Source: JBBWZH01 sp035544115 (GTDB lineage Bacteria > Actinomycetota > Actinomycetes > Mycobacteriales > CADCTP01). From it: a stretch of DNA of 64,000 nt. Location of the stretch: the NCBI GenBank assembly GCA_963714145.1, contig OY970235.1, positions 2,170,001 to 2,234,000 on the forward strand, written 5' to 3'. The notes under the pieces were generated by a model, which had not been told where the DNA came from, ran no database searches, and saw nothing but the letters and a program-made list of their open reading frames with translations. The translations under genes and the position numbers were made by a program. Below, in pieces: positions 57,714-64,000 of the stretch; the stretch's first letter is position 1; each line of letters opens with the position of its first letter.

Positions 57714-59807
57714 GTGGGGGGCAGCCGGCTGCGTGCGTTGGGTCTGTTGGCGGTGCTCGGCACGGTGGCGGCGGTGCTCGTCGCCGGGCTGGCGCTGCCG
57801 GCGGCCGTGGGCGTCGGGGTCGCCGTACGGACGGCTGCCTCGGCGGCGGCCCAGCCGGCGCAGCTCGACCTGGCGCAGCCGCCGGAACCGTCGGTGCTCT
57901 ACGCGGCGGACGGGACGACCGTGATCGCCACCTTCTACCGGCAGTACCGGCAGCAGGTGACGTTCGGCCAGATCGCGCCGGTCATGCGGGAGGCGATCGT
58001 CGCGGCCGAGGACCGGCGCTTCTACCAGCACGGCGCGGTCGACCCGCGCGGGGTGCTGCGCGCCGCCGCGGCGGACCTGGCCGGCGGCGCCGCCGACCAG
58101 GGCGCCTCGACGCTGACCATGCAGTACGTCCGGAACGTGCTGAAGAACGACCCGTCCTCGACCGCCGCGCAGCGGCTGAGCGCGACCGCCGACACGCTGG
58201 CCCGGAAGCTGCGCGAGACCCAGTACGCGGCCGCGGTGGAGCGCCAGCTGTCCAAGGACGAGATCCTCACCCGCTACCTGAACATCGTCTACTTCGGCGC
58301 CGGCGCGTACGGCATCGACGCCGCCAGCATGCGCTACTTCGGCGTGCCGGCGGCCCGGCTGACGCTGCCGCAGGCGGCGCTGCTGGCCGGCATCGTGCAG
58401 GCGCCGGACACCGACAACCCGCTCGGGCACGACCGGAAGGCCGCGCTGGCCCGCCGCGCATACGTGCTCGCGTCGATGCGCGGGATGGGCGTGATCACCG
58501 CCGCCCAGCAGGCCGCCGCCGGCGCCGCGCCGCTCGGGCTGCGGCCGCGCTCGCAGCCGGCCCAGGGCTGCGCCGGCGTGCCGGCCGGGCACAACGACTG
58601 GGGCTTCTTCTGCGACTACTTCCAGCAGTGGTGGAACAGCCAGCCGGCGTTCGGCGGCACCGCCGCGGCCCGCACGACCGCCCTGCAGAACGGCGGCTAC
58701 CGGATCGTCAGCTCGCTGGACCCGGCCGTGCAGGCCAGCGCGCTGGCCCAGGCGGTCGGCGTGTACGGCTACGACGACGCCCGGGCGCTGCCGATCGCGG
58801 CGGTCCAGCCGGGCACCGGCCGGGTGCTGGCGATGGCCGTGAACCGGCCCTACGGCCTGACCGGGACGGCGACCGTCGCGCCGCTCGTCTCCGGCGGGGG
58901 CGGGGTCGCCGGCTACCCGACCGGCTCCACGTTCAAGCTGTTCACCATGCTCGCCGCGCTGCAGGCCGGCCTCCCGCTGAGCACCGGGTTCGACGCGCCG
59001 GCCCGGATCGCCACGCGGTGGCCGGACGACGGGCCGAACGCGTGCGGCGGCGCGTACTGCCCGGGGAACGAGAACCCGCCCTGGATGGACGGCCCGCGCA
59101 CGATGTGGACCGGGTTCGGCCGCTCGGTCAACACCTACTTCGTGCACCTGGAGGAGCAGGTCGGCGCCGACCGGGCGGTGGCGATGGCGCGCAACCTCGG
59201 CATCACGTTCCGGGCCGGCTCCGACGCCCGGCAGGCGCAGGACGCCGCCGACTGGGGTTCCTTCACCCTCGGCGTCGCCGACACCACCCCGCTGGACCTG
59301 GCCGAGGCGTACGCCACGCTCGGCGCCGGCGGCGTCACCTGCACGCCGCTGCCGGTGACCGGGGTCGTCGACGGCTCCGGTCACGCCGTCGCCGGGGTGG
59401 CCGACCCGCGCTGCCGCCAGGCCGTGTCGCCGGCCATCGCGGCCGCGGCCGCGGACGCCGCCCGCTGCCCGGTCGGCCAGCAGTCCGCGTACGGGCAGTG
59501 CGACGGCGGCACCGCCGAACCCGTGTCCGGCATCGTCGGGCGCCCGGTGGCCGGCAAGACCGGCAGCACGCAGGGCAACGTCACCGAGACGTTCGTCGGC
59601 GTCACCCCGCAGGTCGCCGCCGCCGGCATCGCCGCGGACCCGGTCGACCCGGGTGACGCGGTCGGCACCGGCGTCTCCGCCGCGGTCGACGCCGCGGTCG
59701 CCCAGGTGCTCGCCACCGCGCTCGCCGGCCTGCCGGTCCGCGATTTCCCGGCACCCCCGGCCGAGCTCGCCTTCGGCGCCAGCACGGCGGAGGTCATGCC
59801 CGGCTGA
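57714..59807 (+). CDS. Class A penicillin-binding protein (transglycosylase/transpeptidase)
   Basis: 697 residues: an N-terminal membrane helix (about 8-40), a GT51 transglycosylase domain with Glu99 in AAEDRRFYQHG and QGASTLTMQ (129-137), and a transpeptidase domain with the active Ser in STFK (405-408), SVN (471-473) and KTGS (615-618). It polymerises and crosslinks peptidoglycan outside the membrane. The GTG at 57714 is the best start, though no clear ribosome site precedes it. Cys residues in the transpeptidase domain are unusual and suggest a disulfide. Confidence 0.92.
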   Translation: MGGSRLRALGLLAVLGTVAAVLVAGLALPAAVGVGVAVRTAASAAAQPAQLDLAQPPEPSVLYAADGTTVIATFYRQYRQQVTFGQIAPVMREAIVAAEDRRFYQHGAVDPRGVLRAAAADLAGGAADQGASTLTMQYVRNVLKNDPSSTAAQRLSATADTLARKLRETQYAAAVERQLSKDEILTRYLNIVYFGAGAYGIDAASMRYFGVPAARLTLPQAALLAGIVQAPDTDNPLGHDRKAALARRAYVLASMRGMGVITAAQQAAAGAAPLGLRPRSQPAQGCAGVPAGHNDWGFFCDYFQQWWNSQPAFGGTAAARTTALQNGGYRIVSSLDPAVQASALAQAVGVYGYDDARALPIAAVQPGTGRVLAMAVNRPYGLTGTATVAPLVSGGGGVAGYPTGSTFKLFTMLAALQAGLPLSTGFDAPARIATRWPDDGPNACGGAYCPGNENPPWMDGPRTMWTGFGRSVNTYFVHLEEQVGADRAVAMARNLGITFRAGSDARQAQDAADWGSFTLGVADTTPLDLAEAYATLGAGGVTCTPLPVTGVVDGSGHAVAGVADPRCRQAVSPAIAAAAADAARCPVGQQSAYGQCDGGTAEPVSGIVGRPVAGKTGSTQGNVTETFVGVTPQVAAAGIAADPVDPGDAVGTGVSAAVDAAVAQVLATALAGLPVRDFPAPPAELAFGASTAEVMPG

Positions 59808-59961
59808 CCGCGGGTCGCGCCGGGTCCGGTGTCCGCCGCCGCTGCCGGCAGTGGTCACTGTGGACAGTCCAGCTTGGACCGGCCGGATCTGGTCGGGGCG
59901 GACGGGCGGCGGGTGGGTCGGCTCCTATCGTGGTCCGGGTGGACACCCTGGATGTGCGGCG

Positions 59962-61098
59962 ATGACGTTCCGGCCGGATCTGCCGGCGATGCTGGCCGAG
60001 CTGCGGCAACTGGTGGAGTGCGAGTCTCCGTCGGCGGACCTGGCCGCGGTCGCGCGGTCCGCCGACCTGGTGGCCGGCCTCGGCGCCGCCCACCTCGGCG
60101 TGGCACCGGAGCGGATCGTCCTGGACGGCCGCACCCACCTGCGCTGGCGGCTGGGCGGCGGGCCGACCCGGGTGCTGGTCCTCGGGCACCACGACACGGT
60201 GTGGCCGATCGGCTCGCTGCTGACCCACCCGTTCGCGGTCGAGGGCGGGCGGGTGCGCGGCCCCGGCTGCTTCGACATGAAGACCGGGCTGGTCATGGCC
60301 TTCCACGCGGTGGCCGGGCTGCCGGCCCGCGACGGCGTCACGATCCTGGTCGTCGGCGACGAGGAACTCGGCTCACCCAGCTCCCGCGGCCTGATCGAGG
60401 CGGAGGCGACCGGCGCGGCGGCCGCGTTCGTGCTCGAGGCCGCGGCCGGCGGCGGCGCGCTGAAGATCGAGCGGAAGGGCGTGTCGCGCTACCAGGTGGA
60501 AATCCAGGGGCGGGCCGCGCACGCCGGCCTGGAGCCGGAGGCCGGCGTGAACGCCAGCGTCGAGCTGGCCCACCAGCTGCTGGCGGTGACGGCCGCCGCC
60601 GACCAGGCGCTGGGCACGACCGTGACGCCGACCGTGGCGCAGGCCGGCAGCACCAGCAACACCGTGCCGGCGCAGGGCGCGTTCGCCGTCGATGTGCGGG
60701 CCCGCAGCACCGCGGAGCAGGCCCGGGTGGATGCCGCGCTGCGCGGCCTGCGCCCGGTGCTGCCCGGCGCCGCGGTCCGCGTCGCCGGCGGGCCGAACCG
60801 GCCGCCGCTGGAAGCGTCGGCGTCCGCGGACCTGTTCGCGCGGGCCTGCGTGCTCGCCGCCGGTCTCGGCCTGGCACCGCTGCGGTCCGCTGCCGTCGGC
60901 GGGGCATCCGACGGCAACTTCACCGCCGGGGTCGGCACGCCGACCCTGGACGGCCTCGGCGCGGTCGGCGGCGGGGCGCATGCCGACGACGAGCACGTGC
61001 TGATCGAGCACCTCGCCGACCGGACGGCGTTGCTCGCCGCGCTGATCACCGACCTGCTGCCCGGGCCTATCGCCGCGGGGCCGGAGCCGCGGCCCTGA
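59962..61098 (+). CDS. M20-family metallopeptidase (carboxypeptidase G2-like)
   Basis: 378 residues with all M20 metal ligands: His77/Asp78 region GHHDTV, Asp105 in CFDMKTG, the catalytic and ligand Glu pair in GDEELGS (134-135) and the final His in GGGAHADDEHV. The dimerisation domain lies between about 185 and 300 (KGVSRYQVEIQGRAAHAGLE). It hydrolyses a C-terminal amino acid or acyl amide; no signal peptide, so cytoplasmic. ATG 59962 is preferred at the start of homology. Confidence 0.9.
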   Translation: MTFRPDLPAMLAELRQLVECESPSADLAAVARSADLVAGLGAAHLGVAPERIVLDGRTHLRWRLGGGPTRVLVLGHHDTVWPIGSLLTHPFAVEGGRVRGPGCFDMKTGLVMAFHAVAGLPARDGVTILVVGDEELGSPSSRGLIEAEATGAAAAFVLEAAAGGGALKIERKGVSRYQVEIQGRAAHAGLEPEAGVNASVELAHQLLAVTAAADQALGTTVTPTVAQAGSTSNTVPAQGAFAVDVRARSTAEQARVDAALRGLRPVLPGAAVRVAGGPNRPPLEASASADLFARACVLAAGLGLAPLRSAAVGGASDGNFTAGVGTPTLDGLGAVGGGAHADDEHVLIEHLADRTALLAALITDLLPGPIAAGPEPRP

Positions 61099-61184
61099 GC
61101 TGCCGATCGCCGGGCCCGGTACGTCGCAGCGGCCGGGGAGTGCCGCCGCTGAGCCGCGAGGCGGTGGGCGGCCCGGCGGTTCGC

Positions 61185-61499
61185 TCAGTCGGCGGGCGCG
61201 TCGGCCAGCGGCCAGCCGCCGGCCGCCAGCCGCGCGGACACCCTTGCCACGTCCTGCTCGGAGGCCTCGTCCAGGGTGGCCTCGTTGATCAGGTTCTCGA
61301 CGTCCGCGCTGGTGATCTCCTCGCCCTGTTCGGCCAGGCCGGCCAGTTCCCGGGCGATCTGGTGCACCTCGAAGTCGGTCAGCTTGCGGCGGAGGAGACC
61401 GAGCAGGACCACGTAGTCCTGGCGGGGCACCCCGGCGGGATAGCCGGCACGGAGCCATTCCAGCGCGCGTCCGACGAACGTGGAGCGACCGTTGCTCAC
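61185..61499 (-). CDS. DUF3349-family protein
   Basis: 104 residues forming the small helical DUF3349 fold: ALEWLRAGYPAGVPRQDYVVLLGLLRRKLTD, VHQIARELAGLAE and the end VARVSARLAAGGWPL. The family is common in mycobacteria and other actinomycetes; no reaction is known. The GTG at 61499 has AAGGAG six bases upstream. It is the last of three minus-strand genes with the phosphate transporter. Confidence 0.85.
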   Translation of the reverse strand: MSNGRSTFVGRALEWLRAGYPAGVPRQDYVVLLGLLRRKLTDFEVHQIARELAGLAEQGEEITSADVENLINEATLDEASEQDVARVSARLAAGGWPLADAPAD

Positions 61500-61518
61500 C
61501 GCGTGCTCCTTCTTGAGC

Positions 61519-61836
61519 TCACTTCTTGGACGTGATCGTGGGGTAGATGTGCTCGAAGCTGAGCACCTTGCCCATGCCGGTCGCCACGATGTAGACGAGT
61601 GCCAGCACAACCGCGGCCAGCACGATCGCGAAGCACAGGATGCCGATCGCCCGGCCAACCGGATGCGGCGCCGCCGCGGCCGCGCCCGCGGCGTGTTCCT
61701 CGGCTTCTCCGCCCTGCCCGTAGGCCATCGCCCGGATGCCGGCCGCGAAGACGGTCGGCAGGCCGGCACCGAGGATGAGGCCGACGACGAGGATCTTCCA
61801 GACCGTCTGGAGTTCGAGTGACAGCGTGTGTCCCAT
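61519..61836 (-). CDS. Two-span membrane protein linked to phosphate transporter
   Basis: 105 residues with two transmembrane helices (about 11-33, TVWKILVVGLILGAGLPTVF; 62-88, AIGILCFAIVLAAVVLALVY) and a short acidic loop. GGAG precedes the ATG at 61836. It stands 18 bases after the pit gene and before the DUF3349 gene, in an order seen in other actinomycetes. Function unknown; a role with Pit is inferred from linkage. Confidence 0.75.
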   Translation of the reverse strand: MGHTLSLELQTVWKILVVGLILGAGLPTVFAAGIRAMAYGQGGEAEEHAAGAAAAAPHPVGRAIGILCFAIVLAAVVLALVYIVATGMGKVLSFEHIYPTITSKK

Positions 61837-61854
61837 GTGGACTCCGATCCGTGC

Positions 61855-63069
61855 TCAGGCGGCGGTGGCGGTAGCGACCGGTGCCGGTTCCGCCCACTCG
61901 TCGTTGACATTGCCCGGGTGGATCGGCTGCCGGCGGGAGCGCAGGTACATCGCACCGGCCAGCGCGGCCAGGATGACCACGATCACCAGCGCGCCGAGCA
62001 CCCCGCCGCCGAGCACGTCGGCGATCCACCACATGAGCGCCCCGACCACGGCGGCGCTCGGCAGCGTGATCACCCAGGCGGCGACCATCCGCCCGGCCAC
62101 CCGCCACCGCACGGTGGCGCCCGGCTTGCCGACACCGGTGCCCAGGATGGAGCCGGTCGCGACGTGGGTGGTCGACAGGGCGAGGCCGAGCTGGCTGGAG
62201 ACCAGGATCACCGCGGCCGAGGCGCTCTCGGCGGCCATCCCCTGCGGCGGGGCGATCTCGACCAGCCCCTTGCCCAGCGTGCGGATGATCCGCCAGCCGC
62301 CGAGGTAGGTACCCGACGCGATGGCCACGGCGCACACGGCCTTGACCCAGAACGGGATGTTGGCGGTGTCCGTCCAGTGTCCGGACGCGATGAGGGCGAG
62401 CGTGATCACCCCCATCGTCTTCTGCGCGTCGTTGGTGCCGTGGGCGAGCGAGACCAGGGACGCGGAGCCGATCTGGCCCCACCGGAAGCCGTTGTCGGTG
62501 TACCGCCGGGCGACCCCGATCGTGACCCGGTAGATCAGCCAGGTGCCGACGGCGGCGACGAGCCCGGCGATGAGCGGCGAGAGCAGCGCCGGCAGGATCA
62601 CCTTGCCGACCAGGCCGTCGATCTTGGTGCCGTTGCCGTTCCAGTTGACGCCGCTGAACCCGAGCCCGGCGACCGTCGCGCCGATCAGGCCGCCGAACAG
62701 GGCGTGCGACGAGCTGGACGGCAGGCCGAGCAGCCAGGTCAGCAGGTTCCAGACGATGCCGCCGATCAGCCCCGCCAGCACGATGAGCAGCAGGTCGGAC
62801 CCGCCGCCGGCCAACAGGTCCGCCCTGGGCACGCCCTTGGAGTCCTGGATCTTCACCACGGCGTTGGTCACCGTGAGGGCCACCTCCACCGACAGGAAGG
62901 CGCCCACCAGGTTCAGCGCGCCGGACAGCGCGACCGCCGTCTTCGGCGTCAGGGCCTTGGTGGCGATGGACGTGGCCATCGCGTTCGCCGTGTCGTGGAA
63001 GCCGTTGGTGAAGTCGAACACCAACGCGACGACCACTACCAGCACGAGAATCACGGTCGCAGCTGTCAC
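61855..63069 (-). CDS. pit: Inorganic phosphate transporter, PiT family
   Basis: 404 residues with about ten helices and the two PiT signatures: the N-terminal VFDFTNGFHDTANAMATSIA and the second half SLAHGTNDAQKTMGVI. It imports metal-phosphate with protons across the cytoplasmic membrane. GTG 63069 is preferred to the ATG at 63096 because the protein family starts with VTAATVILVLVVVVALVF; the ATG would add nine residues. It heads a three-gene unit. Confidence 0.92.
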   Translation of the reverse strand: MTAATVILVLVVVVALVFDFTNGFHDTANAMATSIATKALTPKTAVALSGALNLVGAFLSVEVALTVTNAVVKIQDSKGVPRADLLAGGGSDLLLIVLAGLIGGIVWNLLTWLLGLPSSSSHALFGGLIGATVAGLGFSGVNWNGNGTKIDGLVGKVILPALLSPLIAGLVAAVGTWLIYRVTIGVARRYTDNGFRWGQIGSASLVSLAHGTNDAQKTMGVITLALIASGHWTDTANIPFWVKAVCAVAIASGTYLGGWRIIRTLGKGLVEIAPPQGMAAESASAAVILVSSQLGLALSTTHVATGSILGTGVGKPGATVRWRVAGRMVAAWVITLPSAAVVGALMWWIADVLGGGVLGALVIVVILAALAGAMYLRSRRQPIHPGNVNDEWAEPAPVATATAA

Positions 63070-63096
63070 GTGTCCAACGTGACGCACCGGAACCAT

Positions 63097-63436
63097 CGGT
63101 TCCAGCCCACCGTTGGGATTCCTCGCATTGTTGGCATGCCGTTGTCGAATCGCTCACCTGCCGGTGTTCGGCGGGTAGCCAGGCCGCCCCGGTGCCGGGA
63201 ATGTCCCTCGGCCGGGGCGCCCGATAGGCCGTTCGGCATCGGCGTTGGCGCCGGATGGTCGGTTTGAGGTCCGGTGTTCACCATCGTCATGTCCGGCGTT
63301 TCGTTTGGTTTGCCGGCGTATTGCTTCCCCCTGGCCAATGTCGACGCTGCTTCAAGCCTCGACGGCGACCACGGCCAGCGACCGGACCACAAGTCCGCAG
63401 CGGCCCGGGCGACGAGGCCCAGGTGAGGGGGATGCA
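63097..63436. other. Gene-free divergent promoter region
   Basis: No gene is seen in these 340 bases between the divergent pit and DUF1508-like genes. The middle is T-rich (GTTTCGTTTGGTTTGCCGG) and may hold promoters, but no clear hexamer pair stands out. Confidence 0.4.
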
Positions 63437-63994
63437 ATGGCGCAGCCGCGCTTCTTGTTCGTGGCCGGGGCGGGCCCGGCCGCGCCCGGGTGGGCGCATT
63501 GGCCGAACGAGACGGCGGTCGCGGGCTCGGTGGCGGTCGACGGTTCCTGGGTCGCCTGGCGGCTGGCCGGCGGCAACAACCGGGAGTTGGGCCGCAGCGC
63601 GGGCGTGTTCGCCGACGTGGCGACCTGCCGGGAGGCGGCGCTCACGCTGCAGCAGGAGCTGTCCCGGGCCAGGCGGGTCGCGACGGTCAACGACTCGACC
63701 GGGCTGTGGGGCTGGCGGGTCGAGCTGGACGCCCAGCCGGTCGCGGCGGCCGGCCGGCTCTACCTGCGCCAGCGTGAGTGCCAGTACAGCTTGACCCAGT
63801 TCCTCGCCGCGGTGCCGGCGGCCAAACTGACCGCGCACGTGGTCTACCTGGCCCGCGAGCCCAGCCGGCCCGAGCCACGGGCACGGGTACCGCGGCCCCG
63901 GTCCGCCCCGGACCGATCCCCGCCGGACCGGCCCGCCGCCGACCGCTCGGTGGCTGCCCGGGCGCTGAGCCAGGCGATGACGGGAAGCTTGTGA
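63437..63994 (+). CDS. DUF1508/YegP-like hypothetical protein
   Basis: 185 residues. Two repeats at about 25-65 and 75-115 (WVAWRLAGGNNRELGRSAGVF, then GWRVELDAQPVAAAGRLYLR) resemble the YegP/DUF1508 strand-strand-helix unit, and a Pro/Arg-rich tail follows. GAGGGG precedes the ATG at 63437. Function unknown. Confidence 0.72.
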   Translation: MAQPRFLFVAGAGPAAPGWAHWPNETAVAGSVAVDGSWVAWRLAGGNNRELGRSAGVFADVATCREAALTLQQELSRARRVATVNDSTGLWGWRVELDAQPVAAAGRLYLRQRECQYSLTQFLAAVPAAKLTAHVVYLAREPSRPEPRARVPRPRSAPDRSPPDRPAADRSVAARALSQAMTGSL

Positions 63995-64000
63995 CGACGG

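Noticed and set aside
1..64000. tRNA or rRNA genes
   Set aside because: No cloverleaf with a TTC-loop sequence and no rRNA-like stretch was found by eye; a tRNA scan would be needed for certainty.

Overview
The window is very GC-rich, densely coded, high-GC actinobacterial DNA. It has GTG starts, four-base ATGA/GTGA stop-start overlaps, Tat-exported enzymes, SpoIIE-type phosphatases, XRE/MmyB regulators and an aculeacin-acylase-like amidase. The gene content fits Micromonosporaceae (Actinoplanes-like), but that placement is inference from gene content, not from a marker gene. No rRNA, tRNA, CRISPR array, phage integrase or replication origin is visible.

Layout. 0-10 kb: a cut-off gene with a duplicated domain, a RIO-type kinase, a sigma factor plus membrane partner, a PLP decarboxylase with a Pro/Gly repeat tail, an MFS pump divergent from an ArsR-type regulator, and an alpha/beta hydrolase. 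10.5-13.6 kb: a nested transposon. An IS3-family element (3-bp GGC duplication) sits inside the transposase gene of an IS1634-like element, which itself landed in a CTAG that contains the stop codon of a NarL-type response regulator. 13.6-19 kb: that two-component pair, about 800 bp of non-coding ~200-bp tandem repeats, a secreted LVIVD-repeat protein and a secreted cellulose-binding protein. 19.2-26 kb: cupin, methyltransferase, a stand-alone condensation-domain protein, then a Tat-exported glycoside hydrolase 2 and its MFS transporter with a LacI-type operator. 26-30 kb: prolyl aminopeptidase, methyltransferase, SGNH hydrolase, DUF1905 and a TetR/NTF2-like divergon with paired operators.

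30.3-35.5 kb: an ABC exporter (two permeases, one ATPase) divergent from an OmpR-type two-component system. Four of these five genes are broken by about 20 single-base insertions, while the genes on both sides are intact, which looks more like a local sequence-quality problem than natural decay. 35.6-45 kb: a second sigma factor/membrane protein pair, a secreted EEP-fold protein, an ankyrin protein, a VOC protein, a SpoIIE phosphatase and a large secreted penicillin-acylase-family amidase. 45.2-48.7 kb: a HigBA-type toxin-antitoxin operon and a hybrid histidine kinase with a CheY-like partner; both transcription units look leaderless.

48.7-64 kb: a secreted seven-repeat beta-propeller, an LLM oxidoreductase, a kinase-fold protein, a methyltransferase, and a sulfite-oxidase-family enzyme preceded by a 24-residue leader peptide and two hairpins (a probable sulfur-responsive attenuator). 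These are followed by an XRE/MmyB regulator, an SMP-30-like protein, a class A penicillin-binding protein, an M20 peptidase, a phosphate-transporter operon, and a DUF1508-like protein near the right edge. A recurring theme is short in-frame or intergenic GC-rich tandem repeats at the ends of genes.
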